This document shows positions 1 through 8,429 of a DNA stretch of 64,000 bases, one piece after another; position 1 is the stretch's first letter, and each line of letters begins with the position of its first letter. The notes under the pieces were generated by a model, which was not told the origin of the DNA, ran no database searches, and saw nothing but the letters and a program-made list of their open reading frames with translations. Position numbers and translations under genes: made by a program. This DNA comes from Rhodopseudomonas pentothenatexigens (GTDB lineage Bacteria; Pseudomonadota; Alphaproteobacteria; Rhizobiales; Xanthobacteraceae): the NCBI RefSeq assembly GCF_900218015.1, contig NZ_UFQQ01000002.1, positions 141,688 through 205,687 of the forward strand, in the 5' to 3' direction.

Positions 1-1930
1 GCCGGGCGTGCCCGCGCTCCAGCTCACGCTCTCCTGGTGCGCCACACCGCTGCCGTCGACATAGATCACCTTGAACGCCGGCGGCGTCAGCGCGATCGAC
101 TTCAGCCCGTCCGAGCCCATCTGGAACAGCGCACCCGCCCCGCCCCACGCCGTGGTGGCGTCGGTGACGTCGCCGGCACCGCCGAAGTTGCCGCCGAACC
201 CGTCGTCGTCCAGCGTGGTCGAAGCCGTCACGCTGCCCGCCGACACCGGACCGTCGTCATCGACCGAGATCCGCAGCCGCGCCGAAGCGGTGTCGCCGTC
301 ACCGTCCGTCACCGTGTAGCGGAACTCGAGGGTGGCGTTCTCCTCGGTCGTCGAGTTGTTCGAATGCGCCACAGGCGCGTTCAGCGTGAAGCTGTACGAG
401 CCGTCCGCCTTGATCGCCAGCACCGCAGCCGGCGTCCCCGAGCCGTAATGCGTGCTGGTCGCCGTATAGGTCGTCGTCCCGTCCGCACTTCGGACCCCGG
501 CGCTCCACTGGACGGATTCCGAGCCCGCAAAGCCGTTGCCGTCCTTGTAGATCACCGCAAAGCCCGGCGGGTTCAGCGCGATCGACCTCAGCCCGTCGGA
601 CCCCATCGAGAACAGCGCGCCGGCACCGCCCGACACCGTGTTCACGTCCGGGTCGACGTCGCCGTTGCCGCCGATGTTCGCCGGCGTGAACAGGCTCTGC
701 GCCTCGTCGTCCAGGAGGGTCGACGGCGTCACGTTCGACGCCACCGGCCTGTCGTCGTTGATCCGCACCATCAGCAGACCGCCGGCCTGATCGCCGTCGC
801 CGTCCGTCACCGTGAAGCCGATGCCCAGCGTGTCGGTGTTCTCCGCCAGCAGCCCGTCGCCATGCGCCAGCGGCGCATGCATGGTGAAGCTGTAGGAGCC
901 GTCCGCACGGATCACCAGCGTCGCCGCGCCGTCCGGATAGCTCGCGCTGATCGCCGTCCACGTCGTCGTCCCGTCGGCGCTGCGAACGCCCGGGCCCCAC
1001 GTCACCGGCTCGCCCTGCGCAAAGCCGTCGGCGTCCTTCGCCACAACCGCGAACGACGGCAGGTCCAGCGCGATCGACGTCAGACCGTCGGACCCCATCG
1101 AGAACAGCGCACCCGCGCCGCCCGACACCGTGTTCACGTCCGGCGACACGTCGCCGCCGAGGAAGCCGCCCGGACCGGCATTGCCCGGCACGAACGTCGT
1201 CTGCGCCTCGTCGTCCAGAACCGTGGACGGAACCACCACAAGGTTCGCCGTCGGCGTGTCGTCGTTGACCCGGATCGCCAGCGAGCCGGAGGCCTGGTCG
1301 CCGTCGCCGTCCGTCACCGTGAAGCCGAACGTCAGCGTCGCGTTCTCTTCCACCAGCGGCAGCGCCAGCCCGTGCGCCAACGGCGCGTTCAGCGTGAAGC
1401 TGTACGAGCCGTCGGCGTTGATCACCAGCACCGCGGCGCCGCCCGGATAGTTCGGGCTCGTCGCCGTCCAGGTCGTGGTCCCGCCGGCGGTCACACCGCC
1501 GTTCCACTGCACCGATTCCGTCTGCGCAAAGCCCTGCGCGTCCTGGTACACCACCGCGAACGACGGCGGCGTCACCGCCACCGAGCCGAACCCGTCGGCA
1601 CCCGGCACGAACAGCGAGCCGGCCCCTCCGGTCACCACCTTGACGTTCGGCGACACGTCCCCGACCAGCCCGATGCCGTCATTGGCCGGCGTGAACTCAA
1701 GCTGCGCTTCGTCGTCGAGAATCGTCGATGGCGCCACGTCGCCCGTCGACACCGGCGTGTCGTCGTTGACGTCGACCGTCAGCGACCCGGTCGCGATGTC
1801 GCCGTCGCCGTCCGTCACGGTGTAGGCGAAGCTCAGCCCGAGATTCTCCTCCGTCGTCCCCGCGGTCGGATGCACCACGGGCGCAAACGTCGTGAAGCTG
1901 TAGGAGCCGTCGGCGTTGATCGTCAGCGTC
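1..1930. repeat. Intragenic tandem duplication, copy B (open at left edge)
   Basis: Base n matches base n+1992 almost exactly across this stretch. By eye there are about a dozen mismatches, six of them clustered at 182-187, which changes GGNFGG to GGNRNG in the protein. The 1992-bp period equals 664 codons or four domain units, so the reading frame is kept. A further copy could lie beyond the window. Confidence 0.93.
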
Positions 1931-4900
1931 GCGGCCGGCGTCGCGCCGGTGTAGTGCGTGCTGGTCGCCGTCCAGGTGGTGGCGCCGCCGGCGCCGGGCG
2001 TGCCCGCGCTCCAGCTCACGCTCTCCTGGTGCGCCACACCGCTGCCGTCGACATAGATCACCTTGAACGCCGGCGGCGTCAGCGCGATCGACTTCAGCCC
2101 GTCCGAGCCCATCTGGAACAGCGCACCCGCCCCGCCCCACGCCGTGGTGGCGTCGGTGACGTCGCCGGCACCGTTCCGATTGCCGCCGAACCCGTCGTCG
2201 TCCAGCGTGGTCGAAGCCGTCACGCTGCCCGCCGACACCGGACCGTCGTCATCGACCGAGATCCGCAGCCGCGCCGAAGCGGTGTCGCCGTCACCGTCCG
2301 TCACCGTGTAGCGGAACTCGAGGGTGGCGTTCTCCTCGGTCGTCGAGTTGTTCGAATGCGCCACCGGCGCGTTCAGCGTGAAGCTGTACGAGCCGTCCGC
2401 CTTGATCGCCAGCACCGCAGCCGGCGTCCCCGAGCCGTAATGCGTGCTGGTCGCCGTATAGGTCGTCGTCCCGTCCGCACTTCGGACCCCGGCGCTCCAC
2501 TGGACGGATTCCGAGCCCGCAAAGCCGTTGCCGTCCTTGTAGATCACCGCAAAGCCCGGCGGGTTCAGCGCGATCGACCTCAGCCCGTCGGACCCCATCG
2601 AGAACAGCGCGCCGGCACCGCCCGACACCGTGTTCACGTCCGGGTCGACGTCGCCGTTGCCGCCGATGTTCGCCGGCGTGAACAGGCTCTGCGCCTCGTC
2701 GTCCAGGAGGGTCGACGGCGTCACGTTCGACGCCACCGGCCTGTCGTCGTTGATCCGCACCATCAGCAGACCGCCGGCCTGATCGCCGTCGCCGTCCGTC
2801 ACCGTGAAGCCGATGCCCAGCGTGTCGGTGTTCTCCGCCAGCAGCCCGTCGCCATGCGCCAGCGGCGCATGCATGGTGAAGCTGTAGGAGCCGTCCGCAC
2901 GGATCACCAGCGTCGCCGCGCCGTCCGGATAGCTCGCGCTGATCGCCGTCCACGTCGTCGTCCCGTCGGCGCTGCGAACGCCCGGGCCCCACGTCACCGG
3001 CTCGCCCTGCGCAAAGCCGTCGGCGTCCTTCGCCACAACCGCGAACGACGGCAGGTCCAGCGCGATCGACGTCAGACCGTCGGACCCCATCGAGAACAGC
3101 GCACCCGCGCCGCCCGACACCGTGTTCACGTCCGGCGACACGTCGCCGCCGAGGAAGCCGCCCGGACCGGCATTGCCCGGCACGAACGTCGTCTGCGCCT
3201 CGTCGTCCAGAACCGTGGACGGAACCACCACAAGGTTCGCCGTCGGCGTGTCGTCGTTGACCCGGATCGCCAGCGAGCCGGAGGCCTGGTCGCCGTCGCC
3301 GTCCGTCACCGTGAAGCCGAACGTCAGCGTCGCGTTCTCTTCCACCAGCGGCAGCGCCAGCCCGTGCGCCAACGGCGCGTTCAGCGTGAAGCTGTACGAG
3401 CCGTCGGCGTTGATCACCAGCACCGCGGCGCCGCCCGGATAGTTCGGGCTCGTCGCCGTCCAGGTCGTGGTCCCGCCGGCGGTCACACCGCCGTTCCACT
3501 GCACCGATTCCGTCTGCGCAAAGCCCTGCGCGTCCTGGTACACCACCGCGAACGACGGCGGCGTCACCGCCACCGAGCCGAACCCGTCGGCACCCGGCAC
3601 GAACAGCGAGCCGGCCACTCCGGTCACCACCTTGACGTTCGGCGACACGTCCCCGACCAGCCCGATGCCGTCATTGGCCGGCGTAAACTCAAGCTGCGCT
3701 TCGTCGTCGAGAATCGTCGATGGCGCCACGTCGCCCGTCGACACCGGCGTGTCGTCGTTGACGTCGACCGTCAGCGACCCGGTCGCGGTGTCGCCGTCGC
3801 CGTCCGTCACGGTGTAGGCGAAGCTCAGGCCGAGGTTCTCCTCCGTCGTCCCCGCGGTCGGATGCACCACGGGCGCAAACGTCGTGAAGCTGTAGGAGCC
3901 GTCGGCGTTGATCGTCAGCGTCGCCACCTTGGCGATGCTGTCGCTCGAGAAGGTCCAGGTGGTCGCGCTTCCGTTCACCACGGGGGCGCCGACGGTCACC
4001 GTCTCCTGACGCGCGACGCCATCGGCATCGACATAGATCGCATCGAATGCGGTCGAGGAATCCAGCACCACACTCTTCATGCCGTCCGCACCTACGGTGA
4101 ACAGCGCACCCGCCGCGCCGGACACACTGGTGGCGTCGGTGACGTCGCCGGCACCGCCGAGGTTGCCGCCGAACTCGTCGTCGTCCAGCGCGATCGGCGC
4201 CGTGACCGCGCCGTTGGTGACCGGCGAATCGTCGTCGACAGAGACCGTGAACGAGCCGGTTGCGACGTCGCCGTCACCGTCGCGCGCGATGAAATTGAAG
4301 GTCAGGTCGCGATTGTCCTCGACCGCCACCGCTGCGAGCGCCGCCTCGGGCTGTTCCGATTGGTCGTCCGGAGTTTCCGATGCCGGGCTGTGATCGAGCT
4401 GCCGCAGCAGATGGAAGGTGTAGGAGCCGTTGCCCTGGTCGGACAGCGTCACGAAGAACACGACGTTGCTGCCCGGCTGGCTGGGGTCGAAGCCCTCCGG
4501 CGCGGACTCCCCGGTGTACGCAACCAGCACGGTGCCGTTGGCGAAGATCGCGTAGCGGACCGCTTGGCCGGCGGAGGTCAGCGTCTCCGGCGCGTCCTGG
4601 TCGGCGAAGCTCACCGAACGATCGCCCAGCACCTGGGTGCCACTGTATCCGCCGTCGACGTTACTGTTGGCGTCGTCCGAGTTCCAGTCGATGGCGAGAC
4701 TGCCGGCCGACGTCAGCACCGACCCATCGGTGTCGATGTCGGAATTGGTGTCGGGTTCGTCGTCGGTTTCTACGACGTCGCGGTTGCCGGCCGGAAGATC
4801 GTCCTCGTCCACGGCGGCGGATTCCGGCGTGCCGATGGTCAGCACGTCGTCGGCAACGTCGATTTCAAAATTGGTGGTGATCGAATCGCCGTCGGCGTCG

Positions 4901-6336
4901 GTCGCCACCACGGTGAAGTTCAGCGGCTGCGACGCGTCATCGGCGCCGACGTGATCGAGATTGTCGGACAGGACGAACGTGTAGCTGCCGGCGCCCTGGT
5001 CCGACAGCGTCACCGTGAAGACGGTGCGCGCGCTCTCGCCTCCGCCGGCGCTGGCGACAATCTCGGTGCCGTCTGCCGACAGCGCGTAGCTGATCGTCTC
5101 GCCGTTCGAGGTCAGCGCCAGCGCTTCCAACGCGGTGATGGTCGCGGGGTCGAATACCAGCGACCGGTCACCGTCGACCGCGATCCCGGTCGAGCCACCG
5201 TCGACATCGCTGTTGCCGCTGTCGGCACCCCAGGCGATGCCCAGCGACACCGTGCGCGAAGTCTCCACGAACACGTTCTCGACGTCGTCGAGCCCCGTCT
5301 GCTCGGCCAGGCCGACCGCCCCGACCGACGAAACCTCCGGTGAGTCGTCGTTGATGTTGATCACGATCGACACCGGCGCGGTGTCGCCGGAGCCGTCGGT
5401 GGCGATCACGCCGATGGTCAGGCTGAGCGTGTCCTCGGTGCCGGACACCGAGTGGTCGAGCGGGCGCAGCAGCGTCACGGTGTAGCTGCCGGCGACGGTG
5501 GTGGCGGCGTCCAGCGTCACAACGAACACCTGATTGGCGGCGACCGAAGGGTCGGCGCCGACGTAGCCGATCAGCGTCGGCACGCCGCCGATGACGGCGA
5601 TCGCGATGCTCACCGCCTCGCCGCCCGAGGTCAGTCCGACGAGGCCCGGCTGGGCCGCGTTGAACGCCAGGCTGCGGTCGGCGAAGTCACTCCCGAAGTC
5701 GATGTTGAGCGAGCCGGTGAAGCTGGTCAGCACGCCGCCGGTGTCGCCGGGCCCCCCGAGATTGCCTTCAGACAGGCCATCCTCGTTCAGGATCGTGGCG
5801 TCGGGCGTGCCCGGGATCGGCGTCGACGTCGTCGTGAGCGCGCCGCCGGCGAAGCCGCCGCCGATATCCTCCGCGCCAAGCAGAGCGAGCGGGGTGCCGC
5901 CGGTCAGCGCGTCGATGGTGAAGCCGCCGAAATTGGCGCCGGCCGGAACGCCGGGCGCGCCGGGCGTGCCCGCCGCCGGCAGCACCGACTGATCGGTAGT
6001 AATCGGAAACAGCTCGGCGAACTGATTGCCGTCAAGGATACGCTCGGGACCCATCTCGAACGACAGGCCAGGCAGCGGCGCACCGTCGTTGTTGAACACC
6101 GGATCGATCGAAACCGTCGACTGGTTGTCGAACAGGATGATCAGGCGATCGCCGATTCGGACGAAGGTCAGCTTCTCGCTGGAGATGTCTCTGAAGTCGA
6201 TCTTGGTGCCGCCGTCGAGATGCACCGTCACGGCCTGCCCGTTCTGCGGCTTGGCGACTTTCAAGTCCTTGATCGACCCACTCGACGTTTGCGGCGTGAC
6301 ACCATTCAGTTGCGCAAGCACGACGGGAGCGTTCAT
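1..6336 (-). CDS. Giant LapA-like type 1 secreted repeat adhesin (3' end beyond window)
   Basis: An open frame runs from an ATG at 6336 (SD GGAGG nine bases upstream) to the window edge with no stop: 2112 codons visible. Residues 1-125 resemble the retention module of LapA-type adhesins and contain P120-A-A-G123, a LapG-type cleavage motif. A Gly/Ala/Pro linker follows. Three divergent repeats come next (about residues 190-700), then at least nine units of 162-168 residues, each opening with LDDE/LDDD and ending with a VTDGDGD-type motif and NDD/DDD. These are typical of DUF5801/T1SS-143 or VCBS-type extracellular domains. The C-terminal secretion signal must lie beyond base 1. The protease and exporter genes are directly upstream on the same strand, so a reversible cell-surface adhesin is inferred. 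The long Arg-rich frame on the opposite strand (37-5343) is antisense noise caused by the repeats. Confidence 0.9.
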   Translation of the reverse strand, partial: MNAPVVLAQLNGVTPQTSSGSIKDLKVAKPQNGQAVTVHLDGGTKIDFRDISSEKLTFVRIGDRLIILFDNQSTVSIDPVFNNDGAPLPGLSFEMGPERILDGNQFAELFPITTDQSVLPAAGTPGAPGVPAGANFGGFTIDALTGGTPLALLGAEDIGGGFAGGALTTTSTPIPGTPDATILNEDGLSEGNLGGPGDTGGVLTSFTGSLNIDFGSDFADRSLAFNAAQPGLVGLTSGGEAVSIAIAVIGGVPTLIGYVGADPSVAANQVFVVTLDAATTVAGSYTVTLLRPLDHSVSGTEDTLSLTIGVIATDGSGDTAPVSIVININDDSPEVSSVGAVGLAEQTGLDDVENVFVETSRTVSLGIAWGADSGNSDVDGGSTGIAVDGDRSLVFDPATITALEALALTSNGETISYALSADGTEIVASAGGGESARTVFTVTLSDQGAGSYTFVLSDNLDHVGADDASQPLNFTVVATDADGDSITTNFEIDVADDVLTIGTPESAAVDEDDLPAGNRDVVETDDEPDTNSDIDTDGSVLTSAGSLAIDWNSDDANSNVDGGYSGTQVLGDRSVSFADQDAPETLTSAGQAVRYAIFANGTVLVAYTGESAPEGFDPSQPGSNVVFFVTLSDQGNGSYTFHLLRQLDHSPASETPDDQSEQPEAALAAVAVEDNRDLTFNFIARDGDGDVATGSFTVSVDDDSPVTNGAVTAPIALDDDEFGGNLGGAGDVTDATSVSGAAGALFTVGADGMKSVVLDSSTAFDAIYVDADGVARQETVTVGAPVVNGSATTWTFSSDSIAKVATLTINADGSYSFTTFAPVVHPTAGTTEENLGLSFAYTVTDGDGDTATGSLTVDVNDDTPVSTGDVAPSTILDDEAQLEFTPANDGIGLVGDVSPNVKVVTGVAGSLFVPGADGFGSVAVTPPSFAVVYQDAQGFAQTESVQWNGGVTAGGTTTWTATSPNYPGGAAVLVINADGSYSFTLNAPLAHGLALPLVEENATLTFGFTVTDGDGDQASGSLAIRVNDDTPTANLVVVPSTVLDDEAQTTFVPGNAGPGGFLGGDVSPDVNTVSGGAGALFSMGSDGLTSIALDLPSFAVVAKDADGFAQGEPVTWGPGVRSADGTTTWTAISASYPDGAATLVIRADGSYSFTMHAPLAHGDGLLAENTDTLGIGFTVTDGDGDQAGGLLMVRINDDRPVASNVTPSTLLDDEAQSLFTPANIGGNGDVDPDVNTVSGGAGALFSMGSDGLRSIALNPPGFAVIYKDGNGFAGSESVQWSAGVRSADGTTTYTATSTHYGSGTPAAVLAIKADGSYSFTLNAPVAHSNNSTTEENATLEFRYTVTDGDGDTASARLRISVDDDGPVSAGSVTASTTLDDDGFGGNRNGAGDVTDATTAWGGAGALFQMGSDGLKSIALTPPAFKVIYVDGSGVAHQESVSWSAGTPGAGGATTWTATSTHYTGATPAATLTINADGSYSFTTFAPVVHPTAGTTEENLGLSFAYTVTDGDGDIATGSLTVDVNDDTPVSTGDVAPSTILDDEAQLEFTPANDGIGLVGDVSPNVKVVTGGAGSLFVPGADGFGSVAVTPPSFAVVYQDAQGFAQTESVQWNGGVTAGGTTTWTATSPNYPGGAAVLVINADGSYSFTLNAPLAHGLALPLVEENATLTFGFTVTDGDGDQASGSLAIRVNDDTPTANLVVVPSTVLDDEAQTTFVPGNAGPGGFLGGDVSPDVNTVSGGAGALFSMGSDGLTSIALDLPSFAVVAKDADGFAQGEPVTWGPGVRSADGTTTWTAISASYPDGAATLVIRADGSYSFTMHAPLAHGDGLLAENTDTLGIGFTVTDGDGDQAGGLLMVRINDDRPVASNVTPSTLLDDEAQSLFTPANIGGNGDVDPDVNTVSGGAGALFSMGSDGLRSIALNPPGFAVIYKDGNGFAGSESVQWSAGVRSADGTTTYTATSTHYGSGTPAAVLAIKADGSYSFTLNAPVAHSNNSTTEENATLEFRYTVTDGDGDTASARLRISVDDDGPVSAGSVTASTTLDDDGFGGNFGGAGDVTDATTAWGGAGALFQMGSDGLKSIALTPPAFKVIYVDGSGVAHQESVSWSAGTPG
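1993..3922. repeat. Intragenic tandem duplication, copy A
   Basis: This is the partner of bases 1-1930. Identity stops abruptly near 3922, where the sequence diverges into an older, non-identical domain, so the boundary of the amplified block is visible. The level of identity implies recent duplication or ongoing gene conversion. Confidence 0.93.
5968..5979 (-). other. Predicted LapG cleavage site (PAAG) in the adhesin
   Basis: Codons CCG GCG GCG GGC encode P120-A121-A122-G123 of the adhesin. LapG-family proteases cut between the two alanines of [T/A/P]AAG motifs located roughly 100-125 residues from the N-terminus of LapA-like proteins. Both position and motif fit, and a BTLCP protease gene is in the same cluster. 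Cleavage itself is inferred. Confidence 0.7.
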
Positions 6337-6379
6337 CTGCCTAAGCCTCCAACGAAGCCGCCCGCGCGGCTACTGAAGG

Positions 6380-6394
6380 TTAAATTATTATTAA
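6380..6394 (-). promoter_or_regulatory. CtrA-like box TTAA-N7-TTAA upstream of the adhesin
   Basis: The sequence is TTAA-ATTATTA-TTAA, with exact 7-base spacing between half-sites, 43-57 bases before the adhesin start. This matches the alphaproteobacterial CtrA consensus. The local AT-richness raises the chance of coincidence, but a second perfect box precedes the exporter gene of the same locus. Confidence 0.5.
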
Positions 6395-6413
6395 AGCCCC
6401 CTCGGGGGTCAAG

Positions 6414-6444
6414 AAATCAGATGTGTTTTCGTCGAATCTGATTT
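6414..6444. promoter_or_regulatory. Inverted repeat AAATCAGA/TCTGATTT in the adhesin leader
   Basis: Perfect 8-base arms at 6414-6421 and 6437-6444 are separated by 15 bases. This could be an operator for an unknown dimeric regulator. It contains no T-run that would make it a terminator. Confidence 0.35.
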
Positions 6445-6679
6445 GTTTTGGTTAAGTCGACCAAAGTGTTAATCACCCAATCGAGCGTAATTACCAGTTG
6501 CAACGCTGTTGCAAAAACGCGACTTGGCTCGATCTATACTAGTATTCGATCAATTCTATAAGTATTGCGGCGGTAAAATATTTAGAGAAACTACGAATGT
6601 GACTGTAAATCTAGCGAGATCACCAAATACGGCGCTACGGAATTCAACAACTTTGACGGGAATAGTCTGTCTGAAACAA

Positions 6680-6711
6680 AATCGCCCCGGAACTCTTGTT
6701 CCGGGGCGATT
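6680..6711 (-). terminator. Rho-independent terminator after the small secreted protein gene
   Basis: Perfect 14-base-pair stem (6680-6693 with 6698-6711) and a 4-base loop. On the minus strand the stem is followed by TTTTGTTT. It lies 35 bases past the stop at 6747, so the upstream transcript probably ends here and the adhesin needs its own promoter. Confidence 0.85.
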
Positions 6712-6746
6712 ACTATTTGTGGTTGTTACTTGGGGAAAGACTGAGG

Positions 6747-7136
6747 CTAGGTCCGCCCGACCACACAGGGGATCGGTTCGTGTTTCCTCAGATAGAGCAG
6801 CGCCTGATCCCGGATGCCGTCGATCCAAAAATCGCGGCCCGCGTAGCGGTATCCATTGCCCATCGGAATCAGCCGGACAGACGCGGCGCGGTGCGGATTG
6901 AAGTAGAACCGTGCGGTGACGATCTGTCCGGGCTCGGCGACCGGGCCGGATTTCAGCAAGTAGTTGCCGCCATTGGCGCAACTCACCGCGAAGGTCGACT
7001 CCGGCAACACCAACACCTCGGCGTGTGCCTTGCCGGCCATAGCGCCCACCGGCGTCAGCGCCAGCAGGCCGCAAGCAATCCATTTCCTGAAATTCACGAC
7101 AGCGCCCCCCGCGTTCAAAACCGGTTCCGGACGCAT
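6747..7136 (-). CDS. Small secreted protein of unknown function in the adhesin locus
   Basis: The frame encodes up to 129 aa. A signal peptide is clear (FRKWIACGLLALTP, cleavage near KAHA-EV). A GTG codon just before NFRKW, preceded by a GGGGGG run, is a plausible alternative start. The mature part is about 90 residues with two cysteines (VSCANGG and IPCVVG), which could form a disulfide in the periplasm. It sits between the protease gene and the adhesin gene on the same strand and is closed by a strong terminator. I recognise no family. Its position suggests a role linked to the adhesin or its protease, but nothing in the sequence shows this directly. Confidence 0.8.
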   Translation of the reverse strand: MRPEPVLNAGGAVVNFRKWIACGLLALTPVGAMAGKAHAEVLVLPESTFAVSCANGGNYLLKSGPVAEPGQIVTARFYFNPHRAASVRLIPMGNGYRYAGRDFWIDGIRDQALLYLRKHEPIPCVVGRT

Positions 7137-7204
7137 TAAGAACTCAATTCGGCGGCGCGGACAAGCGCCCGCTGAAGCGCCCGGCCGTTTCCCGACGGAC
7201 TGCG

Positions 7205-8188
7205 TCAGAGTTGCAACGGCAGGTCCGAGCTCGGTCCGCCGGAAATATCGACGTTGGCCGCTGGCGCGATGTCGGTTTCACTCTCGTGATGCGGCCGCTC
7301 GGCGTACGGCGCGGCGAACAGGCTGACACCGCGGTGGTCGATCGCGAACAGCGGCATGAACGACTGCAGATCGCGGCCTTCCATCAGCGCGGCGCGGCGA
7401 TTGTCGAGCACCGACCAGCGGCCGTCGATGCGGATCGCCAGCACCGCATGGTCCTGGCGCACCGCCAAGTCGCGGACCAGCAGCAGCTTGAGATCGGTTT
7501 CGGGGGTGCCGGCCGCCAGCAGTAGCGCGTATTTGGCGATCGCATAGTCCTCGCAGTCGCCGAGCCCGCTGAGCAGCGTGGTCAGCGGAGCGTTCCACAG
7601 GTCGGCGACGCCATGGTGCTGATAGTCGCCGACGTAACGCACCGCCTCGTTGACGTTGCGGTTGACGATCTCGGCGCGCGCACGGAGGTCGGTCTCGGCG
7701 GCGGCGCTCCGCGTCATCGCGACGAAGCGGCGCTCGACCGGCGAGCAACGCTGATCATCCTGATTGCAGGCTTTGATCGATGCGGCGTCGGATGTCATCG
7801 TCGCCTTGACGCCGCGCCATTTGGTCCAGAGCACACCCTCCGGCGCGCGGAACGTCATCAATCCGAACGGCTCGTCAGTCGTCGCGGAGATCGCCGGCAG
7901 CCGCGGCGCGTCGCCTGCCACGCCGGCCCGTGCCGACGGATCGGTGGCGGCGACTTCGACCGGACCGGACGCCTTACGGCGCAGCCCGTCGTGCTTGGCG
8001 AGCACGTCGTTGATAGTGAAGAACCGCATCTGCGGCGCGGTGACCGTCAGTCCGACATCCGAGGTCGACGCCTCGATCGTCGCCTTCTTGGTCCGTGCAT
8101 CCGCCGGCGTGACGCTGAGCCCGGCCGCAACCGCGAGCACAAGTCCGCACGCGCGCGGGAATCCGCGCGGCTGATCGATCCGCAACAT
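7205..8188 (-). CDS. lapG: LapG-like periplasmic cysteine protease (BTLCP family)
   Basis: Encodes about 327 aa from the ATG at 8188; the frame is open 30 codons further up, but a signal peptide (PRACGLVLAVAAGLSVTPADA) begins from this ATG. The bacterial transglutaminase-like cysteine protease core is intact: catalytic Cys in GLGDCEDYA (about residue 212), His in RQDHAVLAI (about 247) and Asp in SVLDN (about 262). The acidic residues around the Cys (DCED) correspond to the calcium-binding residues of LapG. In the Lap system LapG cuts the adhesin N-terminus and releases it from the surface when cyclic-di-GMP is low. The target here would be the PAAG site of the adhesin encoded downstream. The 241-base gap to the adaptor gene may hold its own promoter. 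Confidence 0.88.
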   Translation of the reverse strand: MLRIDQPRGFPRACGLVLAVAAGLSVTPADARTKKATIEASTSDVGLTVTAPQMRFFTINDVLAKHDGLRRKASGPVEVAATDPSARAGVAGDAPRLPAISATTDEPFGLMTFRAPEGVLWTKWRGVKATMTSDAASIKACNQDDQRCSPVERRFVAMTRSAAAETDLRARAEIVNRNVNEAVRYVGDYQHHGVADLWNAPLTTLLSGLGDCEDYAIAKYALLLAAGTPETDLKLLLVRDLAVRQDHAVLAIRIDGRWSVLDNRRAALMEGRDLQSFMPLFAIDHRGVSLFAAPYAERPHHESETDIAPAANVDISGGPSSDLPLQL

Positions 8189-8429
8189 GACTGACGCCCC
8201 GTGGTTTCCGGGGCATCGGCCCGCGCTCACGCGCCGGTCCCTGTCCCGGTTGTTGTCCGACAGGGATACGGCGCGCACCGCTTCGACGCGGTTAAACCGG
8301 CTTAGGATTCAATCAGTTGTTGATCTTGCAGCTAATCGTTGGCGACCGGAACGGATCGCATTTTAGCGATTCAGGGATTGTTCACCCCGACGCCTCGCCG
8401 GGACGCGCAGCCGCGTCCTGCGGCTCCGG

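Larger units (their letters stand above)
6337..6679. other. AT-rich control region upstream of the adhesin
   Basis: This 340-base non-coding stretch is much richer in A+T than its surroundings. On the adhesin side it holds the CtrA-like box (6380-6394), a short GC inverted repeat (CCCCC/GGGGG near 6397-6409), an inverted repeat (6414-6444) and a direct repeat of GTTGCAA near 6495-6515. No ORF is convincing. The adhesin promoter is expected here, but no clear -35/-10 pair can be assigned. Confidence 0.6.

Noticed and set aside
37-5343. 1768-codon open frame on the plus strand
   Set aside because: It is antisense to the repeat adhesin. Its protein is almost purely Arg/Val/Asp-rich and repeats with the same 1992-bp period, which is forced by the codon use of the real minus-strand gene.
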